From positions 1-14,145 of the forward strand of contig WFXV01000105.1 in NCBI GenBank assembly GCA_015490435.1: DNA of 14,145 nucleotides, read 5' to 3'. This DNA is from Thermaceae bacterium. Its GTDB lineage: Bacteria; Deinococcota; Deinococci; Deinococcales; Marinithermaceae. Under the pieces are notes generated by a model, which had not been told where the DNA came from, made no database searches, and saw only the letters and a program-made list of their open reading frames with translations. Shown here in pieces: positions 8,137 through 14,145 of this stretch; position 1 is the first letter of the stretch, and each line of letters begins with the position of its first letter. Position numbers and translations under genes: made by a program.

Positions 8137-8637
8137 ATGCGGCGGCTTTTTCTCCTGCTCGGGCTCCTCCTCCCCGCCCTCGCCGCGGAAGGCATCGTCG
8201 TCCTTGGTGCCGCCCAGTGGAACGGCCGGCCCTCCCCGGTCTTCGCCGGAAGGCTCGAGCTCGCCGCCCGGCTCTACCGCGAGGGCTTAGCCCCCCTCAT
8301 CCTGGTGACCGGGGGAAGGGCCAAGGGCGCCCGCTACGCCGAGGGAGCCGTGGGCTGCCGCTACCTCGAGGCCCTCGGGATCCCGCCCGAGGCGCTGCGC
8401 TGCGAGACCAAAAGCAGGAACACTTGGGAGAACCTCAAAGCCGCCCGCGAGCTCTTCGGCCCCGCCGAGGTGATCGTCGTCACCGACGCGCCCCACCTGC
8501 CCCGGGCCCTGCTCTACGCCAGGCGGCTCGGGCTCCACGCCCGCGGGGTCGCGGTCCAGGGGCGCTTCGCCCGCCGGTACTGGTGGCGGGAGCGGCTTTA
8601 CTACCTGGCCAGCCTGGCGCTCCCGATGCCGCCCTAG
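8137..8637 (+). CDS. YdcF/SanA-like DUF218 protein with signal sequence
   Basis: This 166-residue protein belongs to the YdcF/SanA (DUF218) family, linked in other bacteria to envelope integrity and, in some members, vancomycin sensitivity; its biochemical activity is poorly defined. It starts with a signal or anchor sequence, MRRLFLLLGLLLPALA (1-16), which targets it to the membrane or periplasm. The family core follows: GIVVLGAAQWNGRPSP at 19-34, ILVTGG near residue 52, the hallmark KSRNTWENLKAARE and then VIVVTDAPHLPRALLYARRLG. The usual serine before the histidine motif ('TS..H..R') is an aspartate-alanine here. ATG 8137 is the only standard start in frame with the signal sequence, because an in-frame TAG lies 13 bases upstream. 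It converges on the divIVA-like gene, and the two stops overlap in CTAG. Confidence 0.85.
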   Translation: MRRLFLLLGLLLPALAAEGIVVLGAAQWNGRPSPVFAGRLELAARLYREGLAPLILVTGGRAKGARYAEGAVGCRYLEALGIPPEALRCETKSRNTWENLKAARELFGPAEVIVVTDAPHLPRALLYARRLGLHARGVAVQGRFARRYWWRERLYYLASLALPMPP

Positions 8638-9083
8638 CCCTTCTCGCCCTTGTCCAGGCTCGCCAGGTACCCCTCGAGCAAGCCCCGAAACTGCTCCTTG
8701 AAGAGCTCGCGCTCGCGCTTTAGGCGCTCGAGGTCGCGCTGGACGCGCTTTAGGTGCTCCATCGCCTCCCGGAGCGTGCGCTCCTTGGCGGCCTCGGCCT
8801 CGGCCCGGATCAGCTCGGCCTCGCGCTCGGCCTGGGCCCGGACCTCCCGGGCGATCCGCTCGGCGGCGACCACCGCCCGCTTGAGCTCGGCCTCCCCCTC
8901 GCGGGCCTCGGCGAGAGCGGCCTCGAGCTCCTCGATCCGCTTCTTGCAGGCCGAGAGCTGCTCCTCCAGCGAGGCCACGAAGTCCGCCACCTGCCCCAGG
9001 TAGGCGCGGACCTCCTCCACGTCGTAGCCGCGCACCTTGCGGCGGAACTCCTGGTAGCGAATGTCGAGCGGGTTAAAGCTCAT
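8634..9083 (-). CDS. DivIVA domain coiled-coil protein
   Basis: DivIVA-type proteins bind curved membrane at poles or septa and organise growth and division proteins. This 149-residue protein opens with SFNPLDIRYQEFRRKVRGYDVEEVRAYL, which fits the family N-terminal motif 'tplDi...eF....rGYd..eVd.fl' almost exactly. The rest, from about residue 30 to 140, is a highly charged heptad-type coiled coil rich in Glu, Arg and Ala, ending in SLDKGEKG. It is shorter than typical Gram-positive DivIVA proteins. ATG 9083 lies inside the end of yggS, with an 11-base overlap, so its translation is probably coupled to that gene. It is the last gene of a three-gene operon with yggS and the nucleoside phosphorylase. 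DivIVA next to yggS is a familiar arrangement in division clusters, although ftsZ and sepF are not in view. Confidence 0.9.
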   Translation of the reverse strand: MSFNPLDIRYQEFRRKVRGYDVEEVRAYLGQVADFVASLEEQLSACKKRIEELEAALAEAREGEAELKRAVVAAERIAREVRAQAEREAELIRAEAEAAKERTLREAMEHLKRVQRDLERLKRERELFKEQFRGLLEGYLASLDKGEKG

Positions 9084-9708
9084 CGAAGATCGCCCTTCCT
9101 ACGCGCACGAGGGTGGATCCCTCCTCGATCGCGAGCTCGAAGTCCTCGCTCATCCCCATCGAACGCTCGGGCAGATTATACCGGTCGGCGAGCCGGGAGA
9201 GCTCGGCGAAGACCGCCCGCAACCGGTCGGGGTCGCGCACCCGGGGCGCCACCGTCATCAAGCCCAAAACCCGGACCCGGGAAAGCTCCTTTAGCCTCTC
9301 AAGGAGCTCGGGGAGCGCCTCGGGCAGAACCCCGTGCTTTTGCGGCTCGCGCCCGACGTTGACCTCCACCAAGACGTCGAGCGGGCGGGGCAGCCGGCGC
9401 TCGAGCGCCTCGGCCACCCGAAGGGACTCGAGCGAGTGCAGGAGCAAGAAGCGGTGCATGAACTTCGCCTTGTTGCGCTGAAGGGGGCCGATGAAGTGGA
9501 AGGTGGCCTCGGGCAGGGCCTCGATCTTGGGAAGCGCTTCCTGCACCCGCGACTCCCCGAGGGGAAAATCGCCGTAGGCGAGGACCTTCTCCCGGATCGC
9601 CTCGGGGGAATGGCCCTTGGTCACCGCGACCAGCCGCACCCCGGCGGGGTCCCTCCCCGCCCGCCGCGCGGCCCGCTCGATGCGCGCGAGGACCTCGGGA
9701 AGCCCCAT
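9073..9708 (-). CDS. yggS: YggS/PROSC family pyridoxal phosphate homeostasis protein
   Basis: YggS proteins bind pyridoxal phosphate and buffer its cellular level; no enzyme activity is established. The 211-residue product has the family elements in order: RLVAVTKGHS with the cofactor lysine at residue 31, the LGESRVQE motif (usually GENRVQE), FHFIGPLQRNK (usually IGxLQxNK), LHSLES, VEVNVGREPQKHG, LGLMTVAP, SMGMSEDFELAIEEGSTLVRVGRAIF at the phosphate-binding end. The cofactor lysine is present, so it should be functional. Its ATG follows the phosphorylase stop with no gap (TAAATG), and its own end overlaps the divIVA-like start by 11 bases, showing strong translational coupling in the operon. 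Confidence 0.95.
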   Translation of the reverse strand: MGLPEVLARIERAARRAGRDPAGVRLVAVTKGHSPEAIREKVLAYGDFPLGESRVQEALPKIEALPEATFHFIGPLQRNKAKFMHRFLLLHSLESLRVAEALERRLPRPLDVLVEVNVGREPQKHGVLPEALPELLERLKELSRVRVLGLMTVAPRVRDPDRLRAVFAELSRLADRYNLPERSMGMSEDFELAIEEGSTLVRVGRAIFDEL

Positions 9709-10530
9709 TTACAGCGCGGCCACGAAGGCCTTCACCAACCGCCGGAAAACCGGGCCGGTGCGCTCGGCGACCGCCAACACCTCTTCCTCGGTGGCGTGGT
9801 GCTCGCGGTCGGGGATCGCCATGTCGGTGATGGTGGAGACCGCCACCACCCGGGCGCCCAGGTGCCTGAGCGCGATCACCTCGGGCACCGTGCTCATGCC
9901 GATGGCGTCGGCGCCGAAGCCCCGGAGCATGCGGAGCTCGGCGCGGGAGGCGAAGTTCGGCCCGGAGACGGCGACGTAGACCCCCTCGCGCAGGAGGATC
10001 TGCTCCTTGAGCGCGACCTCGTGGAAGCGCTTCCTGAGCTCGGGGTCGTAGGCGTCGAACATCACCGGGAAGCGGGGGCCGAGCCGCTCGTCGTTGGGCC
10101 CCCGGAGGGGGGTGTCCCAGGTGAAGTTGATGTAGTCGCTGTGGAGCATGAGCTCCCCGGCAGAGAAAAGCGGGTTCAGGCCCCCCGCCGCCGAGGTCAG
10201 GAGGAAGGTCTTCGCCCCCAGGAAGTAGCCCACCCGCACCGGGTGGACCACCACCTCCATCGGGTAGCCCTCGTAGTAGTGGACCCGGCCCTTGTAGACC
10301 AGGACGCGTTTCCCCGCGAACCTGCCGAAGATCAGCTTGCCCTCGTGGCCGGGGGCGGTGGAGACGGGGAAGTGGGGCAGCTCGCCGTAGGGGATGACCG
10401 CCTCGGCCTCCACCTCGTCGGCGAGCGGCCCGAGCCCCGAGCCCAGGACGATGGCGAGCTCGGGCTCGAACTCGGTGCGCGCCCGCACCGCGCGTACGCT
10501 CTCCTGAATGCGCTCGAATAGGCCTTCCAT
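9709..10530 (-). CDS. Purine nucleoside phosphorylase, trimeric family, 6-aminopurine-type pocket
   Basis: The enzyme splits purine nucleosides with phosphate into base and ribose-1-phosphate for purine salvage. At 273 residues it fits the trimeric family (PNP/MTAP). Visible motifs are VLGSGLGPLAD (28-38) for phosphate binding, APGHEG (59-64), GRVHYYEGY (81-89), TSAAGGLN (112-119), GPNFASRAELRML (190-202) and GMSTVPEVIALRHLG (211-225). Two specificity residues differ from hypoxanthine/guanine enzymes. Human Glu201 aligns with Ala194, in NFASRAE, and human Asn243 aligns with Asp236, in TITDMA. The same pair of changes is seen in methylthioadenosine phosphorylases, so adenosine or another 6-amino nucleoside is the likely substrate. 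The start is ATG 10530, 6 bases after TAAAAT with no ribosome binding site. It is the first gene of the operon with yggS and the divIVA-like gene. Confidence 0.93.
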   Translation of the reverse strand: MEGLFERIQESVRAVRARTEFEPELAIVLGSGLGPLADEVEAEAVIPYGELPHFPVSTAPGHEGKLIFGRFAGKRVLVYKGRVHYYEGYPMEVVVHPVRVGYFLGAKTFLLTSAAGGLNPLFSAGELMLHSDYINFTWDTPLRGPNDERLGPRFPVMFDAYDPELRKRFHEVALKEQILLREGVYVAVSGPNFASRAELRMLRGFGADAIGMSTVPEVIALRHLGARVVAVSTITDMAIPDREHHATEEEVLAVAERTGPVFRRLVKAFVAAL

Positions 10531-10536
10531 GCCCCG

Positions 10537-10542
10537 ATTTTA
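10537..10542 (-). promoter_or_regulatory. -10 element TAAAAT of the leaderless phosphorylase-yggS-divIVA operon promoter
   Basis: On the - strand TAAAAT is followed by CGGGGC and ATG 10530. It is the best -10 match among the leaderless promoters here and has the same 6-base gap. It lies 28 bases from the oppositely directed bamA -10, so the two promoters share a 52-base intergenic region. Confidence 0.55.
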
Positions 10543-10570
10543 CTCTCACCGCCGCTTCACGGGGAAAACG

Positions 10571-10576
10571 TAGCTT
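10571..10576 (+). promoter_or_regulatory. -10-like TAGCTT before bamA
   Basis: TAGCTT lies 6 bases before ATG 10583 with no Shine-Dalgarno sequence between. The spacing fits the leaderless pattern of the window, although the hexamer is a modest match. No clear -35 box is seen. Confidence 0.4.
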
Positions 10577-10582
10577 GTCCCC

Positions 10583-13012
10583 ATGCGAAGGGCCTTCCCG
10601 CTTTTTCTCCTCCTCCTTCTGCCGGCGCTCGCGGTCTCGATCCGCGAGGTGAAGGTCGAGGGCGCCGGCCCGGTGCTCGCCACCCTGGCCGAGATCGCCC
10701 TGCCGGTGCGGGCCGGGGACGAGATCGACCCCGACGCGCTTCCCCGGCTCGCCGAGGCGGTGCGCGAAACCGGCTACTTCGAGTCGGTGGAGGTCGCGCT
10801 CAAAGACGGGGTGCTCCTCGTCCGCGTCAAGCCCAACCCCAAGATCGCCGAGGTTCGGATCGAGGCGCGGGCCTTCGCCCCCGAGAAGCTCGCCGCCCAC
10901 CTCGCCGACCAGCTGGCGCTGGCGCCGGGGACCACCTACAACCCCAAGAAAGCGGAAAAGGCCCGGGAGCTCCTCGCCGAGCTCTACCGCCGCCAGGGCT
11001 TCCCCTTCACTCCTGAGGTGAAGCTCGCGGTGGAGCGGAAGGAAGACGGCGTCCACCTCGCCTTCGAGGTGGTGGAGGAGGTGCCCCTTACGGGTCTCCG
11101 CATCCACGGCGCCCACTGGGTTCCCGAGGAGGCGATCAAGGCGGCCTTCACCCCGCTCGTACAGGGGGGCAAGTTCGTCTGGGAGCGCTACCTCGAGGCG
11201 GTCCGGCAGGTGGGGGCGCTCTACGCCGAGCGGGGGTACCGGGGAAGCGGCGTGGACCCCGAGCGCACCCGGCTCGTCGAGGGCGTCCTCGAGCTCTACC
11301 TCCGGGAGCTCCGGGTGCGCGCGGTGGACCCGGACGGCCTCCCCTACGTCCCGATCAAGGTCGGCGACCCCTTCAACTACGACCGGCTGGTGGAGGCGGT
11401 GGCCGAGCTGACCCGCGAACTCGGGCGCGAGGTGCGTTTCTCCGCCGAGCCGGAAAAGGACGGGGTGCGGATCCGCTTCGAGCTCGGCGAGCGCACCTAC
11501 GGCCCCATCCAGGCGATCCGGATCGAGGGGGCGACCGCCTTCCCGGAGGAGGAACTCAAGGCGCAGCTGGTGCAGAAGGTGGGCGACCCCTTTTCCTCCC
11601 AGCTCGCCCAGGCGGACTTTGAACGGCTCGTCGCCTACTACCAAAAGGCCGGGTACGCGCTCGTCTTGAAGCCCGACTACCGCTTCGAGAACGGCACCTA
11701 CGTGATCCGGCTCCGGGAGGTGAAGATCGCCGGCTACCGCCTCCAGTGGAAGGGCGGCCACCGAACCCAGGACTTCGTGATCCTCAGGGAGTTTCCGAAA
11801 CCGGGCGCGCTCTTCTCGGTTCCCGCGATCCGGGAGGGGATCGGCAAGCTACTGAGGCTCGGGATCCTCGCTGGGCCCCCGGGGGTGCGCACCGCCCAGG
11901 GGCCGAGCGAGGACCAGGTGGTGGTGGAGCTCGAGCTCGAGGAAGCCAAGACGGTGGTCATCGCCCCAGCGGTCGCCTGGTCGAGCCAGAGCGGCTGGAG
12001 CGGCCAGGTGAGCTTCTCCGACAAGAACCTCTGGGGCCGCGCCCACAACGCGAGCCTGAACCTCTCCTTCGTGGAGAACGACGCCGGCGACAACCTCTCG
12101 TTCTCGCTCTCCTACCAGATCCCCTGGCTCTACCTCGACCTCTTCGACTTCAAGGAAACCCCCACCTCGGTGAACTTCGCCGTCTACTCGATCCCTTACG
12201 GAAACTTCAAGCTCAAGGACGGGGAGACCGAGACCGGCTGGGAATACACCGAGCGCCGCTCCGGGCTTTCCTTCTCGGTCTCCCGGCCGCTCACCGAGGA
12301 GATCACCATGGCCGCCGGGCTCGAGGGGCAGTGGGTGGAGACCAAGCTCGAGACCCTGAACCCGCCGGAATCCTCCGACTACGACGAGGCCGCCGCCCGC
12401 GCCCTGCTCCCCGGGAACTACGCCAACGCCCTGGCCACCACCACCCTCACCTACAGCGACGCCGACGACCCCTTCTACCCCACCACCGGCCGCGTGGCCA
12501 CGGTTCACGGCGGCTACGGCCTGGTCTTCCCCGAAGGGGAGCCCGCCCAAGGGTTTGCGCCCCTTTGGGCGAGCTACAAAACCTACGCCGCCCAGGACCC
12601 CGAAGGCCGCTCGGTCTTCGCCGTCCGGGCGGTGGTGGGCGCGATCCTCGGGGCGCCACCCGAAAGTCGCTATTTCTCCCTCGGCGGCTCCGAGCCCGAG
12701 ATCAGCATGTTGCGCGGCTACCAACCCCGGAGCTTTAGCGGCACCCGGCTCTTTGCCGGCTCGCTCGAGTACCGCTACGACTTCCGCTTCGAGAGCGTCC
12801 TGACCCGCACCGTGATCGGCATCGCCTTCGCCGATCTGGGCTCGGTCTGGTTCCCCGGCGACGACCCCGAGCTCCACGCCGGCTTCGGCGTGGGGGTCCA
12901 GCTCAACCTGGGCTACGGGGCGGTCCAGTTCCCCGCCATCCGGCTCGACTACGGCTTCAGCTCCGCCAACCCCGGCGGCGTGCTCCACTTCCGAATCGGG
13001 CCGGTTTTCTAA
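10583..13012 (+). CDS. bamA: Outer-membrane assembly protein, Omp85/BamA family
   Basis: Omp85 proteins insert beta-barrel proteins into the outer membrane of diderm bacteria. The 809-residue product begins with a signal peptide, MRRAFPLFLLLLLPALA (1-17). I read six POTRA-like repeats after it, at about 19-86, 87-165, 167-241, 242-301, 305-379 and 380-455; E. coli BamA has five. The C-terminal barrel runs from about 457 to 809 with alternating aromatic strands. The conserved loop-6 motif Arg711-Gly712-Tyr713 is in MLRGYQPRSFSG, and the last strand ends in Phe, as expected for an outer-membrane barrel. This implies an organism with an outer membrane. ATG 10583 is preceded by a -10-like hexamer and no ribosome binding site. 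It is divergent from the phosphorylase operon and followed by a separately promoted gene. Confidence 0.93.
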   Translation: MRRAFPLFLLLLLPALAVSIREVKVEGAGPVLATLAEIALPVRAGDEIDPDALPRLAEAVRETGYFESVEVALKDGVLLVRVKPNPKIAEVRIEARAFAPEKLAAHLADQLALAPGTTYNPKKAEKARELLAELYRRQGFPFTPEVKLAVERKEDGVHLAFEVVEEVPLTGLRIHGAHWVPEEAIKAAFTPLVQGGKFVWERYLEAVRQVGALYAERGYRGSGVDPERTRLVEGVLELYLRELRVRAVDPDGLPYVPIKVGDPFNYDRLVEAVAELTRELGREVRFSAEPEKDGVRIRFELGERTYGPIQAIRIEGATAFPEEELKAQLVQKVGDPFSSQLAQADFERLVAYYQKAGYALVLKPDYRFENGTYVIRLREVKIAGYRLQWKGGHRTQDFVILREFPKPGALFSVPAIREGIGKLLRLGILAGPPGVRTAQGPSEDQVVVELELEEAKTVVIAPAVAWSSQSGWSGQVSFSDKNLWGRAHNASLNLSFVENDAGDNLSFSLSYQIPWLYLDLFDFKETPTSVNFAVYSIPYGNFKLKDGETETGWEYTERRSGLSFSVSRPLTEEITMAAGLEGQWVETKLETLNPPESSDYDEAAARALLPGNYANALATTTLTYSDADDPFYPTTGRVATVHGGYGLVFPEGEPAQGFAPLWASYKTYAAQDPEGRSVFAVRAVVGAILGAPPESRYFSLGGSEPEISMLRGYQPRSFSGTRLFAGSLEYRYDFRFESVLTRTVIGIAFADLGSVWFPGDDPELHAGFGVGVQLNLGYGAVQFPAIRLDYGFSSANPGGVLHFRIGPVF

Positions 13013-13013
13013 A

Positions 13014-13019
13014 TAAAAT
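13014..13019 (+). promoter_or_regulatory. -10 element TAAAAT of a leaderless promoter after bamA
   Basis: TAAAAT begins one base after the bamA stop codon (TAA 13010-13012) and is followed by 5 bases and GTG 13025. There is no ribosome binding site and no terminator hairpin after bamA. The out-of-frame ATG at 13018 leads only to a very short frame and is not used. Confidence 0.45.
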
Positions 13020-13024
13020 GGGGC

Positions 13025-13432
13025 GTGGCCCTGGAGGATAGCCCCGAGCTCTTCTTCGAACGCTTCGCCGAGGCCGCCTTCGAGGCCGAGGTGCTGCCGG
13101 CGCCGATGGGCTACTCCCTGCTCCCGCTCGCCCTCCCCGGCGGCCTCCTCTTCGCCTTCGACCGGGGCGCGCCCCCCGCGCCCCACGGCCGGGTGACCCT
13201 TCTGCTCCACGGCGTGGCCCGGCGCCACGCCCCGGAGGAAGGTCCCCCCGCGGCCGAACCCCTCCCCGGGGGCGGCTACCGCCTTCGGGGCGAGGTCACC
13301 CGGGCGTTCGGCGAGGGGTTTTACCTCCTGGGGAGCCTGGCCCCGGTCCTGATCTACGCTCCGGTCCCGCTCGAGCTCGGCCGCCGAGTCGCGGTCGAGC
13401 TCGCGCCGCCCTTGATGGGGTTTAGGCCATGA
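13025..13432 (+). CDS. Hypothetical protein coupled to a class III cyclase
   Basis: I do not recognise this 135-residue protein. It has no signal peptide, no cysteine, and no clear transmembrane segment or catalytic motif. It starts with an acidic helix-like stretch (LEDSPELFFERFAEAAFEAEV), followed by beta-rich hydrophobic segments and a proline- and glycine-rich middle with two apparent strand pairs, ending in MGFRP. The composition suggests a small soluble beta-containing protein. GTG 13025 is chosen because TAAAAT lies 5 bases upstream. The stop codon overlaps the start of the cyclase gene (ATGA at 13429-13432), so the two are cotranslated and probably act together, for example with this protein as a partner or regulator of the cyclase. 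That role is inference only. Confidence 0.7.
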   Translation: MALEDSPELFFERFAEAAFEAEVLPAPMGYSLLPLALPGGLLFAFDRGAPPAPHGRVTLLLHGVARRHAPEEGPPAAEPLPGGGYRLRGEVTRAFGEGFYLLGSLAPVLIYAPVPLELGRRVAVELAPPLMGFRP

Positions 13433-14145
13433 GGTGCCCGAACTGCCGCCGCCGCAACCCGGACAACTACCTCTACTGCGCCTACTGCGGCGCCCCCCTG
13501 GGCACCGCGAGTGGCGAGTGGCGGTTCGCCACCGTGGTCTTCTTCGACCTCTCCGACTACACTCGCTTCACCCGCGAACACGGCGCCGAGGTCGCCTGGA
13601 AAGAGGCCGAGCGCGCCTTCTCCGTGGTCCGGGCGGCGATCGAGAAGGAAGGCGGCCAGGTGCACAAGGTCTACGGCGACGGCCTGGTCGCCGTCTTCGG
13701 CCTGGGCAAAAGCCGCGGCGCCGAGGCCGAGCGGGCGCTCCGGGCGGCGGCCGCGAGCGTCGCCGAGGTGGAGGCCCGCTTCCGCGAGGGCGCGCTCAGG
13801 CTCCAGGGCCGGGCGGCGGTGACCAGCGGGCTGGTCCTGGCGATGCCGACCCTTTCCGGCCGGGAGCTCTTCGGCGACCCCTTAAACCGGGCCCAGCGCC
13901 TGGTCGCCCTGACCCCGCCGGGGGCGGTCTACCTCGACGACACCACCCGAACCCTGGCCAAGACCGCCGAGGCCACCGCCCTCCCCCCGCTCTTGGCCAA
14001 GGGTTTCCCCGACCCCCTGAAGGCCTTCCGCCTGGAAAGGTTCCGCGCCCCCGCCGAAAACCCCTACGAGGACGCGCTGCTTCACCGGCTCGAAGCGATC
14101 TGGCAGGAGGTTCAAGAGGGCCGGGGCCGGGTGCTGTCTCTTATA
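13429..14145 (+). CDS. Zinc-ribbon class III adenylate/guanylate cyclase (partial, 3' end outside window)
   Basis: The frame runs open to the right edge, giving 239 residues. It opens with a zinc ribbon, Cys3-x2-Cys6 and Cys17-x2-Cys20. A class III nucleotide cyclase catalytic domain follows (about 32-205), making cyclic nucleotides from ATP or GTP. The two metal-binding aspartates are Asp40 in VVFFDLSDYTRF and Asp84 in KVYGDGLVAVFG. Lys80 sits at the base-recognition position with Glu146 as its likely acidic partner. The transition-state residues Asn153 and Arg157 lie in GDPLNRAQRL. All key residues are present, so it should be active. The tail ENPYEDALLHRLEAIW and EVQEGRGRVL looks like the entry to a P-loop ATPase domain, common in such fusions, but the lysine loop lies beyond the end. 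The last four codons (LSLI) are probably adapter sequence. ATG overlaps the upstream stop in ATGA. Confidence 0.88.
   Translation, partial: MRCPNCRRRNPDNYLYCAYCGAPLGTASGEWRFATVVFFDLSDYTRFTREHGAEVAWKEAERAFSVVRAAIEKEGGQVHKVYGDGLVAVFGLGKSRGAEAERALRAAAASVAEVEARFREGALRLQGRAAVTSGLVLAMPTLSGRELFGDPLNRAQRLVALTPPGAVYLDDTTRTLAKTAEATALPPLLAKGFPDPLKAFRLERFRAPAENPYEDALLHRLEAIWQEVQEGRGRVLSLI
14134..14145 (+). other. Probable Tn5/Nextera adapter remnant at contig end
   Basis: The final 12 bases, CTGTCTCTTATA, equal the first 12 of the 19-base Tn5 mosaic-end adapter used in transposase-based library kits. In the cyclase frame they encode Leu-Ser-Leu-Ile with the codons TCT, CTT and ATA, which are out of keeping with the strongly GC-ending codons of every gene in the window. 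They are best treated as untrimmed adapter, not genome. Confidence 0.8.

Noticed and set aside
9299..11761. An 820-residue - strand open frame across yggS, the phosphorylase and bamA
   Set aside because: It crosses three well-supported genes in wrong frames and the intergenic region, with low-complexity Arg/Gly/Pro stretches and no motif.

Overview
The window is a dense, very GC-rich stretch of bacterial chromosome with housekeeping-type genes and almost no intergenic DNA. It looks like a member of the Thermaceae (Thermus / Oceanithermus / Marinithermus group). Reasons: the metallophosphoesterase-like protein closely resembles, from memory, Thermus TT1561 including its C-terminal ETGNVR; the trimeric-type purine nucleoside phosphorylase has a 6-aminopurine pocket pattern; there is an Omp85/BamA outer-membrane protein; TAG is the commonest stop codon; and many promoters are leaderless. 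The genus is a guess. The last 12 bases match the start of the Tn5/Nextera mosaic-end adapter, so the right edge is probably an untrimmed contig end of a draft or metagenome assembly.

Layout, left to right. The + strand carries the C-terminal end of a membrane protein (to 103), a GNAT-like acetyltransferase, a small cysteine-free HMA-fold protein, aconitase (acnA) with a roughly 100-base leader, a perfect 28-base palindrome that looks like a terminator, a DUF503 protein and a flavin-reductase-like protein. A thiolase follows on the - strand, then a metallophosphoesterase-like gene (+), GTPase hflX (-), a YdcF/SanA-like DUF218 protein (+), and a tight - strand operon punA-like / yggS / divIVA-like. 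Divergent from that operon is a large bamA/Omp85 gene (+). The window ends with a short unknown gene translationally coupled (ATGA) to a zinc-ribbon class III nucleotide cyclase that runs off the end.

Expression logic seen in the sequence. At least eight genes have a TA-rich -10 hexamer ending 5-7 bases before the start codon with no ribosome binding site, which implies leaderless mRNAs. In several cases the -10 is built from the stop codon of the preceding gene. All three convergent gene pairs overlap at their stop codons, so no room is left for terminators. Only acnA and the metallophosphoesterase-like gene have clear Shine-Dalgarno sequences.

No CRISPR array, RNA gene, insertion sequence, prophage or defence island is visible, and I do not see a new multi-gene system. 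The points most worth checking are the missing start codon of hflX, the substrate-pocket residues of the nucleoside phosphorylase, the apparently metal-site-less phosphoesterase, the hairpin over the aconitase ribosome binding site, the palindrome that may be both terminator and promoter, the unknown gene coupled to the cyclase, and the adapter at the contig end.
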